NCBI RefSeq assembly: GCF_001724605.1
Contig: NZ_MEEX01000008.1
Coordinates: 62,001 to 126,000, forward strand
DNA length: 64,000 nucleotides
Source: Phenylobacterium sp. SCN 70-31
Lineage (GTDB): Bacteria > Pseudomonadota > Alphaproteobacteria > Caulobacterales > Caulobacteraceae
Reading direction: 5' to 3'
Part shown: positions 26,358 through 36,459 of the stretch, one piece after another
Layout: each line of letters starts with the position of its first letter
How positions within the stretch are numbered: position 1 is the first letter of the stretch
Translations under genes and position numbers: made by a program
Notes under the pieces: model-generated
Databases searched by the model: none
What the model was told of the DNA's origin: nothing
What the model saw: the letters and a program-made list of their open reading frames with translations, nothing else

Positions 26358-29300
26358 CTACAGGCTGCGCTTGACCTCTTCGAGGTTGAAGCACTCGATC
26401 GTGTCGCCGGCCTTGATGTCCTGGAAGCCTTCGAACGCCATGCCGCATTCCTGGCCGGCGGGCACTTCGTTGACCTCGTCCTTGAAGCGCTTGAGCGTCT
26501 TGAGCACGCCCAGCTCCAGGATGACGACGTTGTCGCGGACGATCCGGACACGCGCGCCCTTGCGGACCACGCCTTCCGTGACGCGGCAGCCGGCGACGCG
26601 GCCCACCTTGGTGATGTCGAAGGCCTGGAGGACCTCGGCGTTGCCCAGGAAGGTTTCGCGCTGGATCGGCGCCAGCATGCCCGAGAGCACGCCTTTGATG
26701 TCGTCGATCAGGTCGTAGATGATCGCGTAGTACCGGATCTCCACGCCTTCGCGCTCGGCCAGGTCGCGGGCCTGTTTCGAGGCGCGGACGTTGAAGCCGA
26801 GGATCGGGGCGCCGGCGCCCTTGGCCAGCAGCACGTCGGATTCGTTGATCCCGCCTGCGCCCGACAGGATGATCCGCGCGCGGACCTCGTCGGTGGCCAG
26901 CTTGTCCAGCGAGCCCACAATGGCCTCGGCCGAGCCCTGCACGTCGGCCTTGATGATGACCGGCAGCTCCGAGACTTTCTTGTCGGCCAGCTTGGCCATC
27001 ATGTCGGCGAGCGACGCCGAAGCCACGGGGGCGCCGGCCTTCTCGCGCTTCACGCGCGTGCGGTACTCGGTCAGTTCGCGGGCGCGGGCCTCGTTCTCGA
27101 CCACGGCGAAGGGCTCGCCCGGATCGGGCGTGCCGTCGAGGCCCAGGATCTCCACCGGCACCGACGGGCCGGCCGAGTCGAGCTGTTCGCCGCGTTCGTT
27201 CAGGAGCGCGCGGACGCGGCCGAAGTTGGCGCCGGCGACGACGATGTCACCGCGCTTCAGGGTGCCGCGCTTCACCAGCACGGTCGAAACCGCGCCGCGG
27301 CCCTTGTCCAGCTTGGCTTCGATGACCATGCCGTCCGCGATGCGGTCGGGATTGGCCTTCAGGTCGAGGACTTCGGCTTGCAGGAGGATGTTTTCGATGA
27401 GGTCGTCGAGACCCATCTTCTGCGTCGCCGACACCTCGACCGCCTGGGTGTCGCCGCCCAGGCTCTCGACCACGATCTCGTGCTGGAGCAGTTCGTTGAT
27501 CACCCGCGTGGGGTCGGCGTCGGGCTTGTCGATCTTGTTGATCGCCACGATGATCGGCGCGCCGGCCGCCTTGGCGTGCTGGATCGCCTCGACCGTCTGG
27601 GGCATCACGCCGTCGTCGGCCGCCACCACCAGGATGACGATGTCGGTTGCGTTGGCGCCGCGGGCCCGCATGGCCGAGAAGGCCGCGTGGCCGGGCGTGT
27701 CCAGGAAGGTCACGCGCTGGCCGTTCTCAAGCCGCACCTGATAGGCGCCGATGTGCTGGGTGATCCCGCCGTGTTCGCCCGACACCACGTCGGTGGAGCG
27801 GAGGGCGTCGAGCAGCGAGGTCTTGCCGTGGTCGACGTGACCCATGACGGTCACCACCGGGGGCCGCGGCTCCAGATGGTCGTCCAGGTCCTCGGCGCCG
27901 ATGAAGCCCTCTTCGACGTCGGATTCCGAGACGCGCCTCACCGTGTGACCGAATTCGGTCGCCACCAGTTCGGCGGTGTCGTTGTCGATGACGTCGTTGA
28001 TCTTCAGCATCACGCCCTGACGCATCAGGAACTTGATGATCTCGACGCCGCGCGTGGCCATGCGGTTGGCGAGTTCGCCCACCGTGATCACGTCGGGGAT
28101 GATGACTTCGCGGGCCACGCGGGCCTGCTCGACGGCGCCGCCCTTGCGCTTTTCACGTTCGCGCTCCCGGGCGCGGCGCACCGACGCGAGCGAACGCATC
28201 CGCTCGGCGCCTTCGGCGTCCCCGGCCACGGCCTGGATGGTCAGGCGGCCTTCGCGGCGGTTCGGCGCGCCCTTGGCGCGGCTGATGGCGCCCTTGCCGG
28301 CGTCGTTGGCGCGGCGACGATCGTCCTCGTCGCGGCGGTCCATGATCGACCCGCCCGGGCGAGGCGCCTGGCGGGCGGCGCGCTGGACTTCGGGAGTCGC
28401 GGGCGGCGCGGCGGCCGGTCCGATGCGCGGGCCACGGGGACCGCCGGGTCCGCCAGGGCCGCGGGGTCCGCCCGGCGCGGGCCGGGGCGCAAGCGCGGAA
28501 TAGCGGACGGTTCCGCCTTCGGGGCGAGGCCCGCCCGGGGCGCCGCCCTGGGGCCGGTCGTCGCGGCGCGGGCCGCGGTCGTCGTCACGGCGCGGCGGAC
28601 GGGGACGATCGTCGTCGCGTCGCGGCGCGCGCTGATTGAACGTCGCGCCGTCGAAGCGGCTGCCGGCGGGGGGCCGGTCGGGACGGTAGGTGGTGGTGGT
28701 CGGGCGATCGTCGCGCCGGTCGGGCGACGGCTGGTAGGTGCGGGTCTGGCCCGGCGCCGGCGAATGCGTCGCGGCGGCGCGCGGCGGCGCGGCCTGAGGC
28801 GCTGCGGTCTGGTGCGCCGTGGGCTGAGCCTGAGGGGCTGGCGCCGGAGCTTGGGCCGCCGGAGCCTGGGGCGCCGGGGCGACGGGGGCTGGAGCCGGGG
28901 CGGCCGGCGCGGCTTGCACAGGCGCCGCGGCGACCGGGGTCGGCGCGGTAGTCTGCGGCGCGGCGGCGGCCTGGGCGGCGGCTTTTGCGGCCGCGGCCTG
29001 GGCTTGCGCCTGGGCGGCGCGCGCGGCGTCCTCGGCGCGCTGGCGTTCTTCGCCTGCGCGGCGGTCGGCCTCTTCCTGGGCCTGACGTGCGCGCGCGGCT
29101 TCGATCACCCGCTGGCGCGCGGCGCGTTCCTCGGCGGACAGGCCGTCGTTCGGAGTCGGACGCCCCGCGCCTTGCTGCGGCGCCGCCGGGCGCTGCGGTT
29201 CGTAGGCGCGACGTTCGGCGTTCGACGGGGCGGCCAGGTTGCCGCCGGCCTGCGCGTGGGGACGCGCGCGCTTCGTCTCGACCACCACCGTCTTCGTCCG

Positions 29301-29402
29301 GCCGTGGCTGAAGCTCTGCTTCACCGTGCCCGAGCTGACGGACCCGCCGGTGCGGGGCTTGAGGGTCAGGGGCTTACGGCCGTTGTTGTCGTTCTCGCTC
29401 AT
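26358..29402 (-). CDS. infB: Translation initiation factor IF-2
   Basis: IF-2 is the GTPase that delivers fMet-tRNA to the 30S subunit. The 1014-residue protein has a short N-terminal domain ([17 protein letters not shown]), then a long Ala/Pro/Gln/Arg-rich low-complexity region (roughly residues 45-370). The G domain follows, with GHVDHGKT near residue 517, DTPGH and NKIDKPD, then the C-terminal IF-2 domains. The size is typical of alphaproteobacterial IF-2. It closes the rimP-nusA-ylxR-infB operon, 71 bases after ylxR. Confidence 0.97.
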   Translation of the reverse strand: MSENDNNGRKPLTLKPRTGGSVSSGTVKQSFSHGRTKTVVVETKRARPHAQAGGNLAAPSNAERRAYEPQRPAAPQQGAGRPTPNDGLSAEERAARQRVIEAARARQAQEEADRRAGEERQRAEDAARAAQAQAQAAAAKAAAQAAAAPQTTAPTPVAAAPVQAAPAAPAPAPVAPAPQAPAAQAPAPAPQAQPTAHQTAAPQAAPPRAAATHSPAPGQTRTYQPSPDRRDDRPTTTTYRPDRPPAGSRFDGATFNQRAPRRDDDRPRPPRRDDDRGPRRDDRPQGGAPGGPRPEGGTVRYSALAPRPAPGGPRGPGGPGGPRGPRIGPAAAPPATPEVQRAARQAPRPGGSIMDRRDEDDRRRANDAGKGAISRAKGAPNRREGRLTIQAVAGDAEGAERMRSLASVRRAREREREKRKGGAVEQARVAREVIIPDVITVGELANRMATRGVEIIKFLMRQGVMLKINDVIDNDTAELVATEFGHTVRRVSESDVEEGFIGAEDLDDHLEPRPPVVTVMGHVDHGKTSLLDALRSTDVVSGEHGGITQHIGAYQVRLENGQRVTFLDTPGHAAFSAMRARGANATDIVILVVAADDGVMPQTVEAIQHAKAAGAPIIVAINKIDKPDADPTRVINELLQHEIVVESLGGDTQAVEVSATQKMGLDDLIENILLQAEVLDLKANPDRIADGMVIEAKLDKGRGAVSTVLVKRGTLKRGDIVVAGANFGRVRALLNERGEQLDSAGPSVPVEILGLDGTPDPGEPFAVVENEARARELTEYRTRVKREKAGAPVASASLADMMAKLADKKVSELPVIIKADVQGSAEAIVGSLDKLATDEVRARIILSGAGGINESDVLLAKGAGAPILGFNVRASKQARDLAEREGVEIRYYAIIYDLIDDIKGVLSGMLAPIQRETFLGNAEVLQAFDITKVGRVAGCRVTEGVVRKGARVRIVRDNVVILELGVLKTLKRFKDEVNEVPAGQECGMAFEGFQDIKAGDTIECFNLEEVKRSL

Positions 29403-29473
29403 TCGCTCGCTTTACTCGGCCCCGGGCGGATCCCGGACAACGCACATCCATCAACGTCGAGAGGCGGAAAGCC

Positions 29474-30127
29474 CTAGGGCTCCCGCTTGGCCTCGACAGG
29501 CTCCTCGCGCCAATCCTCAGGAAGGAGCGGACTGAAACCCGCCAGACGCCGGACATCTTCGGCCCAACGCTCGGCGGCTCGCCCCGCAAGGAAGGCGGTG
29601 TGTATCACATTCTCCAGCCCCAAGGCCAAACCCAATTCGGTCGAGCCGTATATGGCCAGAAGACCCGGGCGCGGAGACTGGTGGCGCGCCAGCGCCAGAA
29701 GCTTTCGGCGACCGTCGGCGGCGCCGTCCGTCGCCTCGATCAGCCAGGCCGTCTTGCCCGCCCCGATGGCGGCGGCCACTTTCTCGAACCCGGAGGTAAG
29801 GTCGCCGGCGCGGCGCGCAAGACCCAGGCCGGCCAGAATGCGCGTCCGCAGCAGGGCCTCGACCTGATCCGGCAGGTCGGCGGCGGCCTTGACGGGCGCC
29901 TTGGCCGAGCGTGCGAAGAGGCCCTTCTTCGCCGCCGTGGCGACAGACGTGCGGTCGGCGGCCACCCACATCCCCCGCCCCGGCAGCTTGCGCGCGAGGT
30001 CGGGCGTCGCGGCGCCGTCGGGGCCGACCACGAACCGGATCAGCCGCGCCTCGTCCATCACCTCGCCCGAGACGATGTCCTTCCGCTCGCGCGAGGCCTG
30101 GGCATGGGTCCTGGCGGGTGCGTTCAC
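29474..30127 (-). CDS. RNA-binding protein, YlxR (DUF448) fused to an L7Ae-like domain
   Basis: The 217-residue protein starts at a GTG. The N-terminal part is YlxR-like (RKDIVSGEVMDEARLIRFVVGPDG, then LPGRGMWV), though the usual CxxC-type cysteine motif is absent. The second half (RILAGLGLARRAGDLTSGFEKV) resembles the ribosomal L7Ae/L30e RNA-binding fold. Such two-domain proteins are standard between nusA and infB in alphaproteobacteria and are thought to act in RNA metabolism. A 112-base gap separates it from the nusA stop. Confidence 0.88.
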   Translation of the reverse strand: MNAPARTHAQASRERKDIVSGEVMDEARLIRFVVGPDGAATPDLARKLPGRGMWVAADRTSVATAAKKGLFARSAKAPVKAAADLPDQVEALLRTRILAGLGLARRAGDLTSGFEKVAAAIGAGKTAWLIEATDGAADGRRKLLALARHQSPRPGLLAIYGSTELGLALGLENVIHTAFLAGRAAERWAEDVRRLAGFSPLLPEDWREEPVEAKREP

Positions 30128-30239
30128 GATGACACCCGCCGCGCCTCAGGCGTCGTGGATTGCGCGCAGGCGAGCCCGCCGTGGGGATGTCGGTCAGCCT
30201 GTGCGGCTCGGATCTCCATGGCGGGCCACCTCTCCGGCC

Positions 30240-31919
30240 CTAAGCGTCTTGGGCTTCGCCGACGGCTTCCGCCTCGGCGTAGCCCTCGTCCGACACTTCG
30301 GGCTCTTCGGGGGGGGCTTCGACCCAGCCCATCACGATACGGGCGCGCATGATGAGCAGTTCGGCGTCCTGCGGATCGAGGTTGAAGGCCTCCAGGATGC
30401 CCGCTTCGCGCACGCGCTCGCCGTTCTTCGTCTCGAACCAGCCGCGCAGGTCGTCGGGCACGAGGCCGGCCAGGTCTTCGACGCTCTTCACGTCGCCTTC
30501 GCCCAGGGCGACCGCCATCGGCAGGGTGATCCCCTCGATCTCCAGCAGGCCGTCCTCGACGCCCAGTTCGCGCCGCTTGGCGTCGTACTCGGCGGCTTCC
30601 TTGTCCAGGTACTCGCGGGCCCGGGTCTGGATCTCTTCGCCGGTGTCCTCGTCGAAGCCCTCGATCGAGGCGATCTCGGACACGTCCACATACGCCACGT
30701 CCTCGACGCTGGCGAAGCCCTCGGTGACCAGGAGCTGGGCGATGACCTCGTCCACGTCCAGGGCCTCCTGGAACAGCGCCGTGCGCTCGGCGAACTCGCG
30801 CTGGCGGCGCTCGCTCTCCTGGCTTTCGGTCATAATGTCGATCTGCCAGCCGGTGAGCTGCGAGGCGAGACGGACGTTCTGGCCCCGGCGTCCGATGGCG
30901 AGCGAAAGCTGTTCGTCCGGGACGACGACTTCGACGCGCTCGTCCTCCTCGTCCATCACCACCTTGGAGACTTCGGCGGGGGCCAGGGCGTTCACGATGA
31001 ACGTCGCCTCGTCCTGGCTCCACTGGATGATGTCGATCTTCTCGCCCTGCAACTCGGCCACCACCGCCTGCACGCGGCTGCCGCGCATGCCGACGCAGGC
31101 GCCGACCGGATCGATCGAGCTGTCGTTGGAGATGACCGCCATCTTGGCGCGGCTGCCCGGGTCGCGGGCCACGGCGCGGATCTCGATGACGCCGTCGTAC
31201 ACTTCCGGCACTTCCTGGGCGAACAGCTTGGCCATGAAGCCGCCGTGCGCCCGGCTGAGCAGGATCTGCGGCCCCTTGGTCTCGCGCCGGACGTCGTAGA
31301 TGTAGCAGCGGATCCGGTCGCCGATGTTGAAGTTCTCGCGCGGGATCGACTGGTCGCGGCGCATGATGCCCTCGCCGCGGCCCAGGTCGACGACGACGTT
31401 GCCGTATTCGACCCGCTTGACCGTGCCGTTCACGATCTCGCCGACGCGGTCCTTGTACTCCTCGTACTGGCGCTCGCGCTCGGCGTCGCGGACCTTGCCC
31501 ATCACCACCTGGCGGGCCATCTGGGTCTGCACCCGGCCGAACTCGAACGGGGGCAGCAGCTCCTCGTAGACGGAGCCGATCTCGGCGGTCTTGTCGCGGC
31601 GCTTGGCTTCGGCCAGACGCAGGATGCCCGGCGGCTCCTCGAACGGCAGTTCCTCGCCGGTCTCTTCGTCGATGCCGCCGCCGAACACGGCGTCGTCGGC
31701 CACCACCGTGACCACGCGCTTGATCGTGGTCTCGCCGGTCTTGGGGTCGATATGGACGCGGATGTCGTGCTCGGCGCCGTAGCGGGCGCGGGCGCCCTTC
31801 TGGATCGCCTCCTCGATCGCCTCGATGACGATCTCCTTGTCGATCGCCTTCTCGCGGGCCACGGCCTCGGCGATCTGGAGCAGTTCGAGACGGTTCGCGG
31901 AAATCCCGGTCACGCTCAT
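30240..31919 (-). CDS. nusA: Transcription termination/antitermination factor NusA
   Basis: NusA binds RNA polymerase and nascent RNA to modulate pausing, termination and antitermination. The 559-residue protein has the N-terminal polymerase-binding domain, an S1 domain (VGEIVNGTVKRVEYGNVVVDLG near residue 140), KH1/KH2 domains (PVGACVGMRGSRVQAVVAEL, and LAIGRRGQNVRLAS near residue 345), and C-terminal acidic repeats. The tail is strongly acidic. It follows rimP by 12 bases, so the two are co-expressed. NusA could regulate its own operon at the leader hairpin described separately. Confidence 0.96.
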   Translation of the reverse strand: MSVTGISANRLELLQIAEAVAREKAIDKEIVIEAIEEAIQKGARARYGAEHDIRVHIDPKTGETTIKRVVTVVADDAVFGGGIDEETGEELPFEEPPGILRLAEAKRRDKTAEIGSVYEELLPPFEFGRVQTQMARQVVMGKVRDAERERQYEEYKDRVGEIVNGTVKRVEYGNVVVDLGRGEGIMRRDQSIPRENFNIGDRIRCYIYDVRRETKGPQILLSRAHGGFMAKLFAQEVPEVYDGVIEIRAVARDPGSRAKMAVISNDSSIDPVGACVGMRGSRVQAVVAELQGEKIDIIQWSQDEATFIVNALAPAEVSKVVMDEEDERVEVVVPDEQLSLAIGRRGQNVRLASQLTGWQIDIMTESQESERRQREFAERTALFQEALDVDEVIAQLLVTEGFASVEDVAYVDVSEIASIEGFDEDTGEEIQTRAREYLDKEAAEYDAKRRELGVEDGLLEIEGITLPMAVALGEGDVKSVEDLAGLVPDDLRGWFETKNGERVREAGILEAFNLDPQDAELLIMRARIVMGWVEAPPEEPEVSDEGYAEAEAVGEAQDA

Positions 31920-31931
31920 GGGGTCGTTCCT

Positions 31932-32495
31932 CTAGTCGGGCGTCTGTTCGTGTTGTTCTGCGGCGATGCGGGCGGCGCGGCTCTCGGCGCCCCGCTTCAT
32001 GAGGTCGTCGTTCAGCACCAGCTTGGCCTCGACGATCCAGGCGAAGGGGACCATCGCGGTCTCGGCCTCGCCTTCCAGGTCGATGGCCACCTGATCGCCT
32101 TCGAGGCCGGCCAGTACGCCGCGGAATCGCTTGCGGCCTTCGGCCAGCCGGTCCAGCTCGAGCCGCACCTCGAAGCCTTCGAAGGCCTCGAAATCCCGGG
32201 GTCGGGTCAGCGGGCGGTCGATGCCGGGTGAGCTGACCTCGAGCACATATTCGCCGGCGATGGGGTCGGCGGCGTCCAGCACCTCGGAAATCTTGCGCGA
32301 CAGGTGCGAGCAGTCCTCGACCGTCATCTCGCCCTCGGCCTGGCCTGGCGGCGGCGGCCGCTCGGCCATGATCTGAAGCCGCCGCCGCTCGGCGCCGCCC
32401 ATCAGGCGCAGGCGCACGATCTCATAGCCCGCCGCCTCGGCGACAGGGTCGAGCAGCTCCACGAGCCTCAGGTCTTCAGCAGTCTTCCCACGCAA
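31932..32495 (-). CDS. rimP: Ribosome maturation factor RimP
   Basis: RimP is needed for 30S subunit maturation. The core shows [40 protein letters not shown] and the C-terminal [13 protein letters not shown] segment. Two TTG codons are candidate starts. The one at 32495 gives MRGKTAEDL and 187 residues, with GGAGG 11 bases upstream. The one at 32516 gives 194 residues but directly abuts the terminator T-run and lacks a ribosome-binding site. I prefer 32495. It is first in the rimP-nusA-ylxR-infB operon. Confidence 0.9.
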   Translation of the reverse strand: MRGKTAEDLRLVELLDPVAEAAGYEIVRLRLMGGAERRRLQIMAERPPPPGQAEGEMTVEDCSHLSRKISEVLDAADPIAGEYVLEVSSPGIDRPLTRPRDFEAFEGFEVRLELDRLAEGRKRFRGVLAGLEGDQVAIDLEGEAETAMVPFAWIVEAKLVLNDDLMKRGAESRAARIAAEQHEQTPD

Positions 32496-32518
32496 GGGAA
32501 CCCTGGCCTCCGGCAAAG

Positions 32519-32549
32519 AAAAAAGCGGCCGGGCCGGAGCCCGCCGCTT
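32519..32549 (-). terminator. Strong intrinsic terminator/attenuator hairpin before rimP
   Basis: On the minus strand an 11-bp GC-rich stem with one bulged base closes a 4-base loop and is followed by six T residues (plus-strand A6 at 32519-32524). Arms are AAGCGG/CCGCTT and CGGGC/GCCCG. It lies between a good promoter (32587-32615) and rimP, so it would act as a leader attenuator. It could also end transcription of the VOC gene. Confidence 0.82.
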
Positions 32550-32586
32550 GAAAGCGCCATCCAGCGCGATCAGCGATGTTGGGAGC

Positions 32587-32615
32587 TATATAGCGGGTGC
32601 GGGGCCGGTTGTCAC
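32587..32615 (-). promoter_or_regulatory. Probable promoter of the rimP-nusA-ylxR-infB operon
   Basis: The minus strand reads GTGACA, 17 bases, TATATA. It also fits the Caulobacter housekeeping pattern TTGACGS-N10-14-GCTANAWC as GTGACAA-N14-GCTATATA. Predicted transcription start is near 32579, about 30 bases before the hairpin. Confidence 0.65.
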
Positions 32616-32629
32616 GGCCCTGGTCCGAT

Positions 32630-33328
32630 TCAACTCGCAGACGCGCGGTCGAGCTGGTCGCGACCCACGACGGCCGTCAGCCTGGCCCCCAGCGCCACGG
32701 TCTGGAGCGGCTCAGCGGTCGGCGCGTCGATCCGGATGACGGAGTCCTCGCCGGAACAAAGCACCACATCCGCCCGCGGTCCCCGATGGAGTTGGCCCTC
32801 GAACGGCGCGACGTCGGAGCGGATCGCGCCGGCGGCCGCAAACCCCAGCGCGGCCAGATGGACCCCGGCCTGCGCCGTATCCGTCGTGGCGATCCACACC
32901 CGAGCCAGCCGCGGCCCGCCCGTGGGCGGGAGGTGATAGAGCCCCCGGTTGAAAGCGGACCGACTGGCGACCTGTTCCGGGCGGTAGTCGATGACGAAGA
33001 GCTGGGTGAGAAGTCCCTGACCTTTACGGAACGAAAGCATGTCCCAGGGCTCGTCGGGTCCGGCGCCCGCCTTCGTGCGCCACCCCTGGCGGTCGGCCAA
33101 CGCCTGGGCTTCGATCAGAGGGCCCTCGAGACCCATCAGAACCCGCCCCTCCGCCGGCGCGGCGTGGATGTCGAGGAACGGCCCATTGGCGAAACGCAGG
33201 CCGCGGGCCTGCAGCCGGCCATCGGGAGCATAACCGTCCCGCGCCGGCAGGCCTGTCAGCGCGGCCAGCGCGGCGACGGCGGTGTCGCGCTCGGGCGTCC
33301 AGGTGACGACATGGTCGATCTCGAACAT
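32630..33328 (-). CDS. VOC (glyoxalase-like) family protein
   Basis: The 232-residue protein starts MFEIDHVVTWTPERDTA and has the two-module beta-alpha-beta arrangement of glyoxalase-like proteins (second module around LARVWIATTDTAQAGVHLAALGF near residue 140). The ATG at 33328 follows GGAGG; a GTG sits just before it. No specific activity can be assigned; metal ligands typical of true glyoxalase I are not obvious beyond the first histidine. The gene precedes the rimP operon promoter by 15 bases. Confidence 0.72.
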   Translation of the reverse strand: MFEIDHVVTWTPERDTAVAALAALTGLPARDGYAPDGRLQARGLRFANGPFLDIHAAPAEGRVLMGLEGPLIEAQALADRQGWRTKAGAGPDEPWDMLSFRKGQGLLTQLFVIDYRPEQVASRSAFNRGLYHLPPTGGPRLARVWIATTDTAQAGVHLAALGFAAAGAIRSDVAPFEGQLHRGPRADVVLCSGEDSVIRIDAPTAEPLQTVALGARLTAVVGRDQLDRASAS

Positions 33329-33543
33329 CACACGCCTCCGGGCGTCAAAGAAGTCGTACCGCCCGGGCGCCCGGGTGAACCATCCGCCACGAAAACCAGG
33401 CTTGCGTGTGGCCGTGAAACAAGCCTTCCGCCCCTCCCTGCGCTCTCACCCGCACCCAGCCTTCATCCAACCTTGGCTTGACTCCCGTGCGCGGCGGTCG
33501 GAGCGTCCCGAGCGGGACGGCGCCCAACATCAGGAACTCATCC

Positions 33544-33984
33544 ATGAGCGGAATTCTCGGAAACATCCTCGGCGGTGTCCTGGGCGGCGGCAAGGGCGCC
33601 TCGGCCGGACCCGCGGACATCCTGGGCGACCTTCTGGGCGGCGCGGGCGGCGGTCAGGACGGGGGAGGCCTCGCGGGAGGCCTCGGCGGGCTGATCAAGT
33701 CGTTCGACGACAACGGACTTGGCGACATCGCGCGGTCGTGGATCGCCAAGGGCGACAACCTGCCGATCTCGGCCGAGCAGATCGAGGCCGTCCTCGGCTC
33801 CGGCCCGCTGGCGAACATCGCCGGCAAGCTGGGCATCGATCCGGCGCACGCCGCCGCGACGGTCTCTCAGATCCTGCCGCAGATCATCGACCAGCTCACG
33901 CCGGACGGCGAGGCGTCGGGCGGGGGTCTGGCGGGCGCGCTCAGCGGCGGCCTGGGCGATATCCTGGGGAAACTCGGACGCTGA
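33544..33984 (+). CDS. YidB-family protein (DUF937)
   Basis: The 146-residue protein is very glycine-rich in its first half (GNILGGVLGGGKG and GGAGGGQDGGGLAGGLGG). This is followed by the conserved YidB segment GLGDIARSWIAKGDNLPISAEQIEAVLG (residues about 59-86) and VSQILPQIIDQLTPDG. Family function is unknown. The ATG at 33544 fits the usual MSGILGN start; the longer frame upstream was rejected. Confidence 0.85.
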   Translation: MSGILGNILGGVLGGGKGASAGPADILGDLLGGAGGGQDGGGLAGGLGGLIKSFDDNGLGDIARSWIAKGDNLPISAEQIEAVLGSGPLANIAGKLGIDPAHAAATVSQILPQIIDQLTPDGEASGGGLAGALSGGLGDILGKLGR

Positions 33985-34125
33985 GACGCCGTGCTGCGGG
34001 ACTGCCGTTCCGGCGCTATTCAAGCCGGAACGGTCCTCCGACCTCCGCCGCGGCCCTTTACTCGCGCGGGGCTTTCGACCACAGAGCGGCCCTCACTCCT
34101 GTGTGTCCCTGAAAGACCCTCCCCC

Positions 34126-34659
34126 ATGGACCTCTCCAAGATTCCCGTCGGCGAGAACCCGCCGTACGACGTCAACGCCCTGATCGAGATTCCGCAGGGC
34201 GGCGAGCCGGTGAAGTACGAGATCGACAAGGAGTCGGGCGCGATCTTCGTCGACCGTTTCCTGCACACCGCGATGTTCTATCCCGGCAATTACGGTTTCA
34301 TCCCGCACACCCTGGCCGACGACGGCGACCCGATGGACATCATCGTGGTGGGGCCGACGCCGGTGGTGCCGGGCGCCATCATACGGGCGCGGCCGGTGGG
34401 CGCGCTGATCATGCGCGACGAGGCCGGCGGCGACGAGAAGATCCTGGCGGTGCCGGTGGACAAGTTGCACCCGTTCTACGCGGGCGTGGATTCCTGGCGC
34501 TCGCTGCCGGCCATCCTGACCGAGCAGATCGCCCACTTCTTCCAGCACTACAAGGACCTGGAGAAGGGCAAGTCGGTCGACATCGTGCGCTGGGCCGACC
34601 CGGCCGAAGCCGCCGAACTGATCAAGGTCTCGATCGACCGCTACAACGCTCAGGCCTGA
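34126..34659 (+). CDS. ppa: Inorganic pyrophosphatase
   Basis: Ppa hydrolyses pyrophosphate to drive biosynthesis. The 177-residue protein is the usual family I length. It has [19 protein letters not shown] near residue 16, [25 protein letters not shown] (active-site aspartates D, D and D near residues 65-72) and [11 protein letters not shown]. The start is the ATG before [16 protein letters not shown]. It is monocistronic by position. Confidence 0.96.
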   Translation: MDLSKIPVGENPPYDVNALIEIPQGGEPVKYEIDKESGAIFVDRFLHTAMFYPGNYGFIPHTLADDGDPMDIIVVGPTPVVPGAIIRARPVGALIMRDEAGGDEKILAVPVDKLHPFYAGVDSWRSLPAILTEQIAHFFQHYKDLEKGKSVDIVRWADPAEAAELIKVSIDRYNAQA

Positions 34660-34711
34660 GCCTGATCCGAGTCCGGCCAGAATTGTCCCGCTCGTGCCGG
34701 CGCCGCGGGCC

Positions 34712-36208
34712 TCACCCCAGCGCGCGTCGGTAGAAGGCGCGCAGGTCGTCGGTGCTCCGCGCCCGGGTGGCGAGGTCCTCGTAGACGCCGTGGCCGGCCG
34801 GATAGACCTTGGCCTCGAACTGTCCGGGGGCGAAGCCGGCCGCCGTGAGCGCCTCCAGCGGGCGACGATACGGGACGACCAGGTCGAACCAGCCGGCGAC
34901 GAGGAAGATCTTCGGTGTCGGCGCGGCCGGACCCGTCGAAGCGGTCAGGTCCTTGAAGATGGACGGTGCGTATCCCGGCCCGGTCAGCGTCGGGTTCCAG
35001 CGGCGATTGGCCTCGACCGGGTCGCGCCAGTACGGGCCGGCCGGCGTGTAGCCCAGTTCGTCGGTCAACAGCCTCACGATGGACTCGCCCAGGTCGTAAC
35101 CATCGGCGACGCTCAGCACGCTGTCCTGGCCGGGCGGCGGCGGGACCCGGGCCTCGCGGGCGTCGCCGCCGCCCAGGCGTTGGCCCTGGTCGGCGAGAAG
35201 CTGCCCGCGGAACTGCTGGACCGAGGGCGCGAGGCCCGCGTCGAGGACGAACCGGCGGGGCAGGCCGATGAATCCGGCCACCTGCGCGGCGATGGCTTCC
35301 CGCTCGGCGGCCGCCAGGGCCGCGCCGCGGACCAGGGCGGCGGCATAGGGGCCGTCTGCGAACTGCTCGGCCTCCCTGACCACCGTCTCCAGCGGCTTCG
35401 CCGTATGCGCCCCGCGGCGGTGATGGTGTGCGACGGCGGCGAAGCTGGGCAGGACGAGGACAGGCGCCGGCGGGTCGGGCGGCCCGCCGCTGCCCAGGGT
35501 GGGTGAGATCAGGACGATTCCGGTGAGGTTCACGGGCCGGGGCCGGGCGGCCAGCCGCCTGGCGACCTGTCCCGCACGCGTGCCGCCATAGCTCTCGCCC
35601 ACCAGGAACACCGGGGACTCCAGCCGGCCGTTGTCGGCCAGCCAGCCGGCGATGAAGTCCGCGAAGGCGCGGCCGTCCGCTTCGACGCCCCAGTATTCCG
35701 GCTTGGCGTCCTCGGCCAGGAACCGGCTGTAACCGGCGCCCGGGGCGTCGATGAAGACCAGGTCGCTGACGTCGATCGGACTGTCGGGATTTCCGATGAA
35801 GGCGTAGCCGCGCGGCGTGTCGGCTCTCCGGGTGATCCTCGGCGAGAGATGCTCGCGCAGGTGCCAGGTCGCGCCGCCCGGCCCGCCGTTCCAGATGAAG
35901 CTCACAGGGCGCGCGCGGGGATCGGCGCCCTCCTCGACATAGCTCACCGAGAAGATGGTGGCCCGTGGCGCGCCGGCCGGGTTGCGCATCACCCGTTCGG
36001 CGGCTTCGGAGGCGTAGGCGACGTCGCGGCCGCGAACCGAGAGGCGGCCCTTTCGGAGCGCCGGCGGGATGGGCGGGAGGGAGGAGACCGGAACAGGCGC
36101 CTGGGCCCGGGCCGGCGTGTTCGCCAGGGCGCCCGTCAGAGCGCCTGTCAGGCCTGCGGCCGCGGCGCCCAGGAGGCTTCGGCGGTCGAGATGGGGCGCG
36201 TAACGCAT
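34712..36208 (-). CDS. Exported S10-family serine carboxypeptidase-like protein
   Basis: The 498-residue protein has a twin-arginine-type signal (DRRSLLGAAAAGLTGAL), likely cleaved near residue 36 after ARA. The S10 alpha/beta-hydrolase signature follows: VSFIWNGGPGGATW near residue 103 (oxyanion hole), the nucleophile serine in VFLVGESYGGTRAG near residue 198, the aspartate in VAGWFDLVVPY and the histidine in YPAGHGVYED. The protein probably trims peptides in the periplasm; specificity is not determinable. It is divergent from the amidohydrolase pair across a 251-base gap that should hold both promoters. Confidence 0.88.
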   Translation of the reverse strand: MRYAPHLDRRSLLGAAAAGLTGALTGALANTPARAQAPVPVSSLPPIPPALRKGRLSVRGRDVAYASEAAERVMRNPAGAPRATIFSVSYVEEGADPRARPVSFIWNGGPGGATWHLREHLSPRITRRADTPRGYAFIGNPDSPIDVSDLVFIDAPGAGYSRFLAEDAKPEYWGVEADGRAFADFIAGWLADNGRLESPVFLVGESYGGTRAGQVARRLAARPRPVNLTGIVLISPTLGSGGPPDPPAPVLVLPSFAAVAHHHRRGAHTAKPLETVVREAEQFADGPYAAALVRGAALAAAEREAIAAQVAGFIGLPRRFVLDAGLAPSVQQFRGQLLADQGQRLGGGDAREARVPPPPGQDSVLSVADGYDLGESIVRLLTDELGYTPAGPYWRDPVEANRRWNPTLTGPGYAPSIFKDLTASTGPAAPTPKIFLVAGWFDLVVPYRRPLEALTAAGFAPGQFEAKVYPAGHGVYEDLATRARSTDDLRAFYRRALG

Positions 36209-36459
36209 GTGTCTTCCTCAGGGTCCAGTCCGCATCCGCCCCACGCGCGCGCGCGGCAAGGCCTTGCCGTTCCCGCGAGCCGCCCGACGTCCCCAGTGTC
36301 CGCCGGGCGCGCAAAAATATGCGCGATGAAGCCTGGATGCAGAAGAACGATGCCACATTGTGCCTTTGACCACATAGCTTGAATAAAACTTGCGTGGATA
36401 CTGGACTAGATTTCACTTGTCGGACTTTGTGTGGTCTCCGGCCTCTGGGGTGTTTCGCG

